A stretch of 64,000 nt of DNA from Terriglobia bacterium. GTDB taxonomy: Bacteria; Acidobacteriota; Terriglobia; Bryobacterales; Bryobacteraceae. Where the stretch lies: positions 124,001-188,000 of the forward strand of contig JAIQFE010000019.1 in assembly GCA_020073445.1 (NCBI GenBank). The letters run 5' to 3'. Both the position numbers and the translations under genes were made by a program. Shown one piece after another: positions 54,762 to 63,380 of this stretch; positions within the stretch are counted from its first letter, which is position 1; every line of letters begins with the position of its first letter. The notes under the pieces are model-generated. The model was given only the letters and a program-made list of their open reading frames with translations, was not told the origin of the DNA and made no database searches.

Positions 54762-56696
54762 TTGGTTTGGCCGCAAAGGAACGCGAATGATAGTTGTATC
54801 ATCCGGAATGTGGGCGCTGGATATAGAGGAACGGCCGCAAGAGGGTTGTTGCTGGCGGCATTGATCTGCACACCGTCATATAGTAGCGCGGAAGATGTTC
54901 CGTCCCGCCCGCTTCTGCCCGGGAAAGTCGCCGGCGATGGTCTTGTGACACAGCTTGCGCATTCACCCGACGGCCGACTGCTTGCGGTCCTGACGACGAC
55001 GGGTTTTCAGGTGCGAGATGCGGAAGACGGTCGCCTGCTGAACTTCGTGCTGCATTCCGTTCCGATGGTCCGGGCGGTGGACTGGTCTCCAGACGGTAAG
55101 AGACTGGCGATGGCGGCTGGTGGCGTCGAAATCTGGGATCCGCTGGGCAACGGTCCTGAACGGACCATCCCGAGTCTACCGCGAGACGGCAAGCTGGATA
55201 CCGTCGCATGGTCGCCAGACGGAAGGCAGATTGCCGCCGGATCGAAACAGGCGGTTGTCATCTTCGACGTTGTCTCGGGTAGCAGAGTCGATCTTCCGGC
55301 AGTGGGCGAACGATCACTGGTCCAGAATGTCAGGGGTGGATTTTCATGGCCGCCGGATAGCAGTCAACTGGCGGTAGTGTCCGGCGCATGGAACTCGGAG
55401 GTGATCGACTTCTGGGATACACGGCAAGGAAACCTATTGAAGACAATCCCGGTTTCAAACGGGAAGCCGCCCATTTGCGGTTCGGACGCCTGCGACTTTG
55501 GAGCCATGGTATTGACCCATCCAAAGTCTTTGGTGAGGTGGTCGCCAGATGGTGAGATGCTGGCGGTCGCTTCGCAATACTCGGACTTATCGCTTTGGAG
55601 ACGAGACTCACGATTGCTCTGGCGGCGGGCCAGAGTGCCCAACAGCGGAAATGCGACGTTTCTGGACTGGTCATCCGATGGAAAGCTGTTACATGTCGGC
55701 TCAAGTTTTGAGCTTCGCTATGTTCGCCCTGACACAGGCTCCACAACTTTCCGCCTCAAAGCTAAATCGTATCTTCCGGGGCAGAGTCCCGTCTCTGTTT
55801 CGAAGGATGAGCAACACCGCGCTGAGTGGTCGAACCCCGGCGTCGATCTATTCAAGGGGCAAGAAAAGACGCCGCATGCCCACATCGAAGTTTCCACGGC
55901 GTGGAATCTCGAGGCCTTTTCTCAAGACTTGACGAGAATGGTCGCGACATCTCTGGCGGGCGTCAAGCAGGTGTGGGATTTGGCAACAGGACAACGATTG
56001 GCGCAACTGCCCCCTCAGATCCTCGGGGGTTACAACAGTGCATGGTCTCCAAATCTTGATTTGTTGGCGCACGTGGATCCGACTGGGCGGAATCTTCAGG
56101 TGGTTCGAGTTCGCGACGGCGCCGTTCAGTATGCCAAGCCGCTCCCAAAGGGACTGTACTTCCTGGGGTCCGAGCCCAGTTCGAGAGCCTGGTCGCCGGA
56201 TGGCGAGTCGCTGATCGTGCCAGGCGTTCAAGGTACCCCTTCCGTAGTCGTTGCCCCCAGGAGCGGCCGTGTGACCGAACCGCCTTTAGGGAGCGGCCCG
56301 CTCGTGTGGGGGCCGTTGGGAGCGGCGGTGCGGCTGCCGGACCAGCCGGCTCTGTTCTGTTTGCAAAGCACCGACCGCAGATGGGCCGTCACAGTTGATT
56401 CAACATGGATGTTCAAAGTATGGGATCTATCGCAAGATCCTCCGGTGCCCGGACCACAACTCCGAATCTCTCCCATGGGAGGGGTGGAATCGAGTTTGGC
56501 GCTATCGCCAGATGGAAAGCGGATTGCGTTTCTCTCGGGGCCGGACTTTATAGATATATGGGACGTCGCAACGGCGCGAATCGTAGAGCGTTGGACGGCC
56601 ACGAGCTCTTCGGAACTGCATGCCGTATTCTGGCGCACGAAGCTGACCGCCGTGGGTGACCTCCGCGGCGCAGTGCGACTTTGGCAGGAGCCGTAA
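54762..56696 (+). CDS. WD40-like beta-propeller protein
   Basis: 644 residues from TTG 54762, or 628 from GTG 54810, which gives a signal-like start (RGLLLAALICTPSYSSAED) and is preferred. At least six repeats with the SPDG(K/R/E) turn (AHSPDGRLLAV, DWSPDGKRLAM, AWSPDGRQIAA, RWSPDGEMLAV, ALSPDGKRIAF) make one or two propellers. No enzyme or anchor domain. Probably a periplasmic scaffold; target unknown. Third-position base use is less biased than in neighbouring core genes. Confidence 0.75.
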   Translation: MVWPQRNANDSCIIRNVGAGYRGTAARGLLLAALICTPSYSSAEDVPSRPLLPGKVAGDGLVTQLAHSPDGRLLAVLTTTGFQVRDAEDGRLLNFVLHSVPMVRAVDWSPDGKRLAMAAGGVEIWDPLGNGPERTIPSLPRDGKLDTVAWSPDGRQIAAGSKQAVVIFDVVSGSRVDLPAVGERSLVQNVRGGFSWPPDSSQLAVVSGAWNSEVIDFWDTRQGNLLKTIPVSNGKPPICGSDACDFGAMVLTHPKSLVRWSPDGEMLAVASQYSDLSLWRRDSRLLWRRARVPNSGNATFLDWSSDGKLLHVGSSFELRYVRPDTGSTTFRLKAKSYLPGQSPVSVSKDEQHRAEWSNPGVDLFKGQEKTPHAHIEVSTAWNLEAFSQDLTRMVATSLAGVKQVWDLATGQRLAQLPPQILGGYNSAWSPNLDLLAHVDPTGRNLQVVRVRDGAVQYAKPLPKGLYFLGSEPSSRAWSPDGESLIVPGVQGTPSVVVAPRSGRVTEPPLGSGPLVWGPLGAAVRLPDQPALFCLQSTDRRWAVTVDSTWMFKVWDLSQDPPVPGPQLRISPMGGVESSLALSPDGKRIAFLSGPDFIDIWDVATARIVERWTATSSSELHAVFWRTKLTAVGDLRGAVRLWQEP

Positions 56697-56725
56697 AGCG
56701 GCACTTGGTCCGTCCGTGCTTGTTC

Positions 56726-56790
56726 TCAGATCGGGATGCCGACGCGCCAGAGGCCGTAGGCCGCGGCCTGCCGGGGGTCCTGGCGACGAA
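56726..56790 (-). pseudogene. Remnant 3' end of a SanA/YdcF-like gene
   Basis: Read on the minus strand this reads RQAAAYGLWRVGIPI and stop, almost identical to the end of the intact gene at 59928-60539 (RQALAYGLWRVGIPI). The first 24 nt from the stop are the same in both. No upstream part of the gene remains, so this is a fragment of a duplicate. Confidence 0.55.
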
Positions 56791-56818
56791 TGAATGCGGA
56801 TGAACGCAACTCAGAGGG

Positions 56819-57675
56819 CTATTCCTGGCTGGCCTGACCCCAGGAATCGCTATCGGAGCGATCTGAAGACCGCCCAAACGAAGGGAGGTACCGGCCGAAG
56901 TTCAATTCGAAGTCGCTCCGAACACCGTAACCGATGTTACGAATCTTCGCACGACGCGCATGCGCACCTGGCAAGGCCAGCAGTGGGAAGAACAGGTCGT
57001 TGCTCGACTGAAGCTCGGCATCTGTCGGCGTCCCGAAGCGATTGACCTGGGCCTTTGCCGCAGCCAGCGCTTCACGGTCGAACGAGGCCAGACGCCGGCC
57101 GAGCGTATCGACAAACGAGTCGAGGTCGCCATCGTCCAGCGTGCGGTTCACCCAGCCATACCGCTCGGCGATATCCGCATCGAAATCGTCGCCGCTGAGC
57201 ACGATCTCAAGTGCCCGCGAGCGGCCGACCAAACGCGGGAGCCATTCCAGGGCTCCGCCGCCCGGGACCAGTCCGACGCCGACCTCGGGGTTGCCGAACA
57301 GGGCCCTTTGCCGGCTGGCGAAGCCATGTCGCAGGCCAGCACGAACTCGTTACCGATGCCGCGCGTGCGGCCGCGAATCTTGGCGATGCTCACGACTGGC
57401 GTGGAAGAGAGGCGCAGCACAAAGTCGCGCCAAAGACCCAGCGCCTCTGGCCGTTCCGCTGCCTTGGCTACATCGAGATGGGCGACGAAGAAATCGGGAT
57501 TCGCCGACTGGAACACTACGACCTTCACGGAAGGGTCCGCCTCAAGGCCGGTCATGAGCGCTCCCAATTCGACGATCGTTGTGGGAACAAACATGTTGAT
57601 CGGCGGATTGCTGAAGGTGACCGTCCACCGGCCCGGACAAGTGCGGTCGATGTTGAACTGCGAAGGGTCAGGCAT
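56819..57675 (-). pseudogene. Enoyl-CoA hydratase/isomerase-family protein, single-base frameshift
   Basis: The frame starting at ATG 57675 (MPDPSQFNIDRTCPGRWTV) gives the crotonase N-half (VVVFQSANPDFFVAHLDV, RGRTRGIGNEFVLACDM). At about 57323-57330 one base is missing: D-M is followed out of frame by what should be R-F-A-S-R. The other frame continues FASRQRALFGNPEVGVGLVPG, then VGRSRALEIVLSGDDFDADI and on to 56819. Restoring one base gives a full protein of about 285 residues. It would hydrate or isomerise an acyl-CoA. Downstream of an epoxide hydrolase. Confidence 0.8.
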
Positions 57676-57781
57676 GGCGCATCTCCTCTCTTCTAAGGAA
57701 CTCGCGCAAAACGGAGTGCGGCGCGAACAGTTTTGACTGGTTCGATGGTGCGCGCCGCACACTTTGCGCTTGTGAAGAACC

Positions 57782-58990
57782 CTACCGCAGCGATCGGAAG
57801 CCCGCGCGAATCTCTTCGGAAAGAAGTTGGGGCTGCTCCCAGGCCGCAAAGTGCCCGCCCTTGGGGAGCTGATTGTAATGGAGCAGTTTGGGATACGCTT
57901 TCTCCGCCCAACTCCGTGGAGCTGGATAGAGTTCGTCAGGGAAGACGCTCACGGCCGTCGGGACCGTGACGCCTTTGACGGCGAAGAACGACGCGCCCCA
58001 GTTCTCCCAATACAGACGGCCCCCTGAGATCCCTGTGTTCGTCAGCCAGGCGAGCGTGACGTTGTCGAGCACGTCATCGCGCGTAAGGCCTTCGGTCCCT
58101 CCGGCGAAGACACGTGCGATCAGCTCGTAGCTGCGTGCGTCGTGATCGAGGAAATAAGCCGCTAGGCCGATGGGTGAATCCGCGATTCCGTACAGCGTCT
58201 GCGGCCGCAACCCCATCTGGAAGCCGTAGCCGATGCCTTTTGCGTAGACGAAGCTCAGACGCTCGTACGCGAGCTTCTCATCGGGCGAGAGATTCGCCGG
58301 GGCCGGCGCCCCGGAAAAGGCCAGCTTGTCGATGTCGAGTGGAATCACGTTCGCCATGTTGGTGTGAATGCCGAGCAATTCCGGTGGCGCCTGCGCGCCC
58401 ATGATCTCGGTGATGATCGCACCCCAATCGCCACCCTGCGCCACGAATTTCGTGTACCCCAGGCGCTTCATCAGCACCACCCAGGCGCGGGCGATATGCG
58501 CGGAGTTCCATCCGGTCGTGGCCGGCCTGCCGGAAAAACCATAGCCAGGCATGGACGGAATCACGACATGAAACGCGTCGGATGCACTTCCGCCATGTGC
58601 GGTGGGATTGGTCAGCGGATCGATGATCTTCATCTGTTCGGTGATCGAACCGGGCCATCCGTGCGTCACGATCAGCGGCAGCGCATCGTCATGTTTGGAA
58701 CGAACGTGAATGAAATGAATGTCGAGCCCGTCGATCTCGGTGAGGAACTGCGGCAGGGCGTTCAGTTTCGCTTCGATCTTGCGCCAGTCGTAATCGGTTG
58801 CCCAATAGCGCGCGAGCGCCTGAATGGTTGCAAGCTGCACGCCTTGCGAGGCATCGGGGACCGTTTCTTTTTCGGGCCACTTGGTCGCGTGGATGCGTCG
58901 GCGCAGATCGGTAAGTTCCGCCTCCGGAACATTCACCTGAAACGGACGAATCGTTTCTTTGCTCTGTTGGGTAGCGGTGCTTTGCGTCAT
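57782..58990 (-). CDS. Epoxide hydrolase (EHN-domain alpha/beta hydrolase)
   Basis: 402 residues with the EHN N-terminal domain (RPFQVNVPEAELTDLRRRI) and an alpha/beta-hydrolase core. The nucleophile Asp is D188 in GGDWGA, the oxyanion motif is H110-GWPGS, and the base His is about H380 in KGGHFAAWEQP. It opens an epoxide ring to a diol. It lies in a minus-strand row with a VOC protein (52 nt upstream) and a hydratase (106 nt downstream); the three may act on the same compound. Confidence 0.92.
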   Translation of the reverse strand: MTQSTATQQSKETIRPFQVNVPEAELTDLRRRIHATKWPEKETVPDASQGVQLATIQALARYWATDYDWRKIEAKLNALPQFLTEIDGLDIHFIHVRSKHDDALPLIVTHGWPGSITEQMKIIDPLTNPTAHGGSASDAFHVVIPSMPGYGFSGRPATTGWNSAHIARAWVVLMKRLGYTKFVAQGGDWGAIITEIMGAQAPPELLGIHTNMANVIPLDIDKLAFSGAPAPANLSPDEKLAYERLSFVYAKGIGYGFQMGLRPQTLYGIADSPIGLAAYFLDHDARSYELIARVFAGGTEGLTRDDVLDNVTLAWLTNTGISGGRLYWENWGASFFAVKGVTVPTAVSVFPDELYPAPRSWAEKAYPKLLHYNQLPKGGHFAAWEQPQLLSEEIRAGFRSLR

Positions 58991-59042
58991 GGCAAATCTC
59001 CTTTTAAGTCGTTAACGATTGAGACAATCACTTCTTAGTCGG

Positions 59043-59717
59043 TTATTTCGGTAGTTCCAGGCCGGCCTGTTCCGCCACCATGTACGCGGCGTACCAGTCG
59101 GGCCAGTTCTGGTCGCGCTGGCCGGTGCGCTTTTCGTGCTCGCCGTGGGCCGCCTCAGCTCGCCGAAGTGCGTTCGCCAGATCGCTAGCGGAGCTGAACG
59201 AAGTCCCGGCGGCGGGATCGATGCGCCCGGGAAAACGCGTCGTGATCTCCTGCAGCAGCCATCCATTGCCGTCGGGATCGCGGAAGGTGGCGAAGGAACG
59301 GTACGTGGCGTGATCGGGCGCGGGCCCCGCAATGCGACCCTCCGGCTGGAACTGAGCTTCCGGCGTCCCGGGGTGGAATACCTCGCTCACCGTGACACCG
59401 CGAGCCATCAGCTCTGTGCGCGCAGCCTCGATGTCGGAGACGACCAAGTATAGGTTTTGGGCTGAGCCCGGTGCGGCCGGCGTAACCTTCGTGCCGAATT
59501 GGATCGAGCAGGCTGAGCCGGGTGGCGTGAATTGGACGGCGTGGAAGCCGTTATCGAAACGGAAGTCGGCGTCGAGTCTCCACCCTAGGCTCCCGTAGAA
59601 CTTCTTCGCGCGGTCGACATCCGAAACGGGGATGACGACTACCTCGAGCTTCATGTCGACTCTCGCGACGCTGGCGTTTTTGATCGTGTCCTTATCGAGG
59701 ACTTCGCTGGTGGTCAT
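59043..59717 (-). CDS. VOC/glyoxalase-superfamily protein
   Basis: 224 residues. One VOC domain (about 22-160: KLEVVVIPVSDVDRAKKFYG, FHAVQFTPPGSACSIQFG, FRDPDGNGWLLQEI), with metal-ligand-type His and Glu positions, followed by a helical tail ending NWPDWYAAYMVAEQAGLE. Substrate unknown. First in the row with the epoxide hydrolase and enoyl-CoA hydratase-like genes. Confidence 0.88.
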   Translation of the reverse strand: MTTSEVLDKDTIKNASVARVDMKLEVVVIPVSDVDRAKKFYGSLGWRLDADFRFDNGFHAVQFTPPGSACSIQFGTKVTPAAPGSAQNLYLVVSDIEAARTELMARGVTVSEVFHPGTPEAQFQPEGRIAGPAPDHATYRSFATFRDPDGNGWLLQEITTRFPGRIDPAAGTSFSSASDLANALRRAEAAHGEHEKRTGQRDQNWPDWYAAYMVAEQAGLELPK

Positions 59718-59927
59718 GGCTGCCTCCTGGGATGAGTTGGACTCTCAAACTCAGATGCCGACGACGCTCATCGCCGTGGTAACAGCTAGAGAATATAGGA
59801 AGGCCGAAGTTCGCGCATCACTCTTATGGGGTATATCCTCGTACCCAAAATTGAGGGCCGTGCCGAGGAGGCAGCCGGGGTTTGGCCGCAAATGAACGCA
59901 AATCGTTGGCGCGCTGCGGCTAGGGCT

Positions 59928-60539
59928 TCAGATCGGGATGCCGACGCGCCACAGCCCGTAGGCCAGAGCCTGGCGCACGTACAGCCACTCCTGCTTCCAG
60001 CTCGCGGGTTCCAGCGGGACACGATCCTCGGGGCGGGGCGAACCGTACACCTTCATTCCCTGATTCTCGAGCAGCTTCTTCACGCGGTAGATGTGATAGC
60101 CGTCGCTGACCACGATGCAGGATTTCAGTTTCATGCGCCGCATGATCTCGGCCGCCGCAGCGATGCTGTGCACGGTGCTCTCGCCTTCCGACTCCACCAG
60201 GATGGCTTCAGCAGGAACTCCGTGCTGGCTCAGGTAGGCTTGCGCCACGCCGCCCTCGGTGAAGGAAGGATCGCCCCCTGCGCCGCCGGTGGTCAGAATC
60301 CGGGGAGCAAGGTCGCGCAGGTACAGGAACAGGGCGTGATTCAGCCGGGCTTCGAGAACCGGCGACGGCCGGCCACGGTATTCCGCAGCGCCCAGGACCA
60401 CGATGACGTCCGCGGGCTGCGCCTCATCCACGCGCGACTGGCGGCCAATCTCGCGCGCCACGGTAGTCAGGCCGATGCCTGCGGCGATGATCCCCACGGC
60501 GGCCGCGCCCAGTCCGACTCTGAGCAAGGCTCGATTCAT
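59928..60539 (-). CDS. SanA/YdcF/ElyC (DUF218) family protein
   Basis: 203 residues with an N-terminal membrane helix (LLRVGLGAAAVGIIAAGIGL). The DUF218 core is recognisable from VIVVLGAAEYRGRPSPVLEAR, ILTTGGAGGDPSFTEG, VESEGESTVHSI and VVSDGYHIYRVKKLLE. ElyC and SanA affect envelope integrity or vancomycin tolerance in E. coli; the biochemistry is unclear. Divergent from the RNA methyltransferase, 34 nt away. A fragment of a second copy lies at 56726-56790. Confidence 0.87.
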   Translation of the reverse strand: MNRALLRVGLGAAAVGIIAAGIGLTTVAREIGRQSRVDEAQPADVIVVLGAAEYRGRPSPVLEARLNHALFLYLRDLAPRILTTGGAGGDPSFTEGGVAQAYLSQHGVPAEAILVESEGESTVHSIAAAAEIMRRMKLKSCIVVSDGYHIYRVKKLLENQGMKVYGSPRPEDRVPLEPASWKQEWLYVRQALAYGLWRVGIPI

Positions 60540-60573
60540 GCGATATGCTCAGAACTATTGTAGGCTCTGCTCA

Positions 60574-61338
60574 ATGGGCAGGTCGCCTCCTCTACACGTG
60601 GTTGAAACCCTCATCAGCGATAAGAATCCCTTGCTCAAAGAGGTCCGGCGCCTGGCGTCCGGAGGCGCGCCAGGTGAAGACCGCCTGGTCCTCGCAGAGG
60701 GACCTCATTTATTGGACGAAGCCCTGCGCAGCAAGATAGAGATTCACGCCGTGATACTGGCGGAATCGGCGCCGGAGATTCCCGGCACGGGTTCGGCTCG
60801 CGTCGTCCGGGTGCTGGACGGCTTGTTCCAAAAGCTGGCGTCGACGGAATCGCCGCAGGGAGTGCTGGCGCTGGTCCGGCTGCCGGAGTGGACTCCGGAT
60901 GATCTGTTGCGGAGCATGCCGCTGGTGGTGGTGCTGGACGGCGTGCAGGATCCCGGGAACGCCGGGGCCATCCTCAGGACGGCGGAGGCCTTTGGAGCTA
61001 CGGGCGCGGTGTTTCTCAAGGGCACCGTTAGTCCGTCCAATCCCAAATGCCTGCGAGCTTCGGCGGGCTCGGCGTTTCGTCTGCCAATCGTTGCCGAGAT
61101 TCCACCCGGGCTTACGCTCTATGCGGCCGATCCGCGGGCGGCGCTCCTGGTCTCGCAAGCCAAGTTAGGTATCCCCTGCGCTATCGTCATCGGAGGCGAG
61201 GGAAGCGGTGTGCGGCCCGATCTCGCGGCGCGCGCAACGGGCGTGAAGATCCCCACCGTGAATGTGGAATCGCTGAACGCGGCTGTCGCGGCAGGCATCT
61301 TACTGTACGAGGCACGGCGGCAGAGACAACTTTCATGA
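60574..61338 (+). CDS. SpoU/TrmH-family RNA 2'-O-methyltransferase
   Basis: 254 residues from ATG 60574. N-terminal substrate-binding domain, then the knotted SPOUT domain: LDGVQDPGNAGAILRTAEAFG-type motif 1 (starting near residue 120), VIGGEGSGV and the knot VPTVNVESLNAAVAA-like end (here IPTVNVESLNAAVAAGILLY). It methylates a ribose in rRNA or tRNA using SAM. The stop overlaps the rarA start as ATGA. Confidence 0.92.
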   Translation: MGRSPPLHVVETLISDKNPLLKEVRRLASGGAPGEDRLVLAEGPHLLDEALRSKIEIHAVILAESAPEIPGTGSARVVRVLDGLFQKLASTESPQGVLALVRLPEWTPDDLLRSMPLVVVLDGVQDPGNAGAILRTAEAFGATGAVFLKGTVSPSNPKCLRASAGSAFRLPIVAEIPPGLTLYAADPRAALLVSQAKLGIPCAIVIGGEGSGVRPDLAARATGVKIPTVNVESLNAAVAAGILLYEARRQRQLS

Positions 61339-62660
61339 GCCTCTTCGATAGCGCGCCGCTCCCTTTTGCGGGTGATGAAAAACGTCCGCTAGCCGAGCGC
61401 ATGCGGCCCGAGCGCCTGGAAGATTTCGTCGGCCAGCAACACATCCTCGGACCCGGCAAACCTCTGCGGACGCAGATCGAGCGCGACGAGCTGCAATCGA
61501 TGATTCTGTGGGGACCGCCCGGGACTGGAAAAACCACCCTCGCGCGGCTGGTCGCCCGGATGACCCGCTGCGAGTTCGTGCCGTTCAGCGCCGTGCTCAG
61601 CGGGATCAAGGAAATCAAGGCCGTGATGCTGGATGCGGAGCGTCTGCGCCGGGCGGGCCGCAAGACGGTGGTCTTCGTCGATGAAATTCATCGGTTTAAC
61701 AAAGCCCAGCAGGATGCATTCCTTCCTTACGTTGAAAAGGGCGACATCATTCTGATCGGAGCGACGACGGAGAACCCGTCTTTCGAGGTGGTCTCGGCGC
61801 TGCTGTCGCGATCCAAGGTTTATGCTCTGCGGGCGCTCTCGATGGACGAAATCGTGACGCTGCTGGAACGCGGCCTGACAGCGCTGGAACTCGCCGCGCC
61901 GCGCGACCTGCTGGAGCAGATCGCGATCTACGCCAATGGCGACGCTCGCACGGCGTACAACATTCTGGAGTCGGCGGCGGGTGTGGCCCGGGAAGGCGTC
62001 TTAGACCGGGATGCTGTCGAATCGGTGATCGAGCGCAAGGTGCTGCTCTATGATAAGTCCGGCGAAGAGCACTTCAACCTGATTTCGGCGCTGCACAAGA
62101 GCGTCCGCTCTTCTGATGCGGACGCGGCGTTGTACTGGCTGGCCCGGATGCTGCAGGGCGGGGAAGACCGGATGTACCTGGCGCGGCGGCTGGTGCGGAT
62201 GGCGATCGAGGATATCGGCCTGGCGGATCCCCGCGCCCTGGAGCAAGCCATCGCCGCGCAGCAGGCGGTCCATTTCCTGGGTATACCGGAAGGCGACCAG
62301 GCCTTAGCCCAGATCGCCCTGTATCTGGCCATCGCGCCCAAGTCGGACGCGGCATATCGAGCCTTGAACAAGGCCATGGAAACGGTGGAGAACACCACGG
62401 CGGAGCCGGTGCCGATGCAGCTTCGCAATGCACCCACCAAGGCGATGAAGGAGTGGGGATACAGCCACGGCTACCAGCACGCCCACCAGTTCGAGGACGC
62501 ACTGAACACGATGAGCTGCCTTCCCGATAGTTTGCAGGGGACAAAATTCTACGAACCCACCGATCGCGGGGTGGAACAGAAGATTTCTCAGCGTCTAGCC
62601 GAGATTCGTGCCCGTCGTGGTGCCGGGGCCGGCTCCGATTCAGAAGAGCCAAGTCGCTGA
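61335..62660 (+). CDS. rarA: Replication-associated recombination protein A (RarA/MgsA)
   Basis: 441 residues. Clamp-loader-type AAA+ ATPase: Walker A GPPGTGKT (about 60), Walker B VVFVDEIHRFNKAQQ, sensor 1 LIGATTENPSFE, and the C-terminal tetramerisation domain (RMAIEDIGLADPRALEQ). Acts at stalled forks. ATGA overlap with the RNA methyltransferase gene. Confidence 0.95.
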   Translation: MSLFDSAPLPFAGDEKRPLAERMRPERLEDFVGQQHILGPGKPLRTQIERDELQSMILWGPPGTGKTTLARLVARMTRCEFVPFSAVLSGIKEIKAVMLDAERLRRAGRKTVVFVDEIHRFNKAQQDAFLPYVEKGDIILIGATTENPSFEVVSALLSRSKVYALRALSMDEIVTLLERGLTALELAAPRDLLEQIAIYANGDARTAYNILESAAGVAREGVLDRDAVESVIERKVLLYDKSGEEHFNLISALHKSVRSSDADAALYWLARMLQGGEDRMYLARRLVRMAIEDIGLADPRALEQAIAAQQAVHFLGIPEGDQALAQIALYLAIAPKSDAAYRALNKAMETVENTTAEPVPMQLRNAPTKAMKEWGYSHGYQHAHQFEDALNTMSCLPDSLQGTKFYEPTDRGVEQKISQRLAEIRARRGAGAGSDSEEPSR

Positions 62661-62812
62661 AAGTAAGAAACTAAACAGCTTTAAGCGCGCTAGTCCTAGT
62701 CATCGGGGGATGAGCCTGTTGGTACCGATGTACCCGTCGGAATGGCCCTAGACTGCTATTGCCGGTACACGCCCCAGGTCGCAAAATTCTTTTTGTAGAC
62801 ACGAGGTGAAAC

Positions 62813-63184
62813 GTGGGGCCAGAGCAAACACAAGATTCCGACCGCCGGCGTTCTGACCGGTTCGCGATTGAGCGCGAAATCCGCTACCGCGCCTTGAACA
62901 AACGAGGCGGCGAAGAGGCGGGCGAAGGCAAGACCGTAAACATGTCGAGTTCCGGCGTGCTGTTTACCGCTCCGCAGATCCTGCGGCCGGGCCGCCGCAT
63001 CGAGCTGGCCATCAGCTGGCCCGCGCAACTGAACAACAAGTGCGCCCTGAAACTGGTGGCGCGGGGCCGCATCGTTCGCTTTGACAACGGGCTGGCCGCC
63101 ATGGAAATCCAGCAATACGAGTTCCGTACGCAATCGGCGCCAGGGGTTCCCGCAACCGCTAGTCTCGCCAAGATGGTCGGGTAA
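62813..63184 (+). CDS. PilZ-domain protein (c-di-GMP effector)
   Basis: 123 residues from a GTG start. PilZ motifs are present: RRRSDRFAIEREIRYR (RxxxR) and VNMSSSGVLF ((D/N)xSxxG), so c-di-GMP binding is likely. No partner domain. It could adjust motility or polysaccharide synthesis. Upstream gap of 152 nt with nothing recognised; downstream a strong terminator. Confidence 0.87.
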   Translation: MGPEQTQDSDRRRSDRFAIEREIRYRALNKRGGEEAGEGKTVNMSSSGVLFTAPQILRPGRRIELAISWPAQLNNKCALKLVARGRIVRFDNGLAAMEIQQYEFRTQSAPGVPATASLAKMVG

Positions 63185-63216
63185 GTTTTCGTTCGAATCG
63201 CCACACTTCTCCTTTC

Positions 63217-63254
63217 CCGCGCCGGATGCAGGTTCCCGGCGCGGTTTTTCTTTC
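63217..63254 (+). terminator. Rho-independent terminator after the PilZ gene
   Basis: Perfect 9-bp stem CCGCGCCGG/CCGGCGCGG (63217-63225, 63236-63244) with a 10-nt loop, followed by TTTTTCTTT. The clearest intrinsic terminator in the window. Confidence 0.85.
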
Positions 63255-63275
63255 CGGGTCTCTTTTCCAACCAGT

Positions 63276-63305
63276 TTCGTTTCCATCCGGCTTCGTTTCC
63301 ATCCG
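63276..63305. repeat. Two tandem copies of TTCGTTTCCATCCG
   Basis: 14-nt identical units at 63276-63289 and 63292-63305, 16-nt period, in the gap between the PilZ terminator and the next gene. Probably a small slippage duplication. Confidence 0.45.
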
Positions 63306-63380
63306 ACCTGGAATTCTCCCGTTTGGCCCGATTCTCTTTTATTCCCCTGGGGTGGCCTGCTAACTTGATAAGTGACCCCC

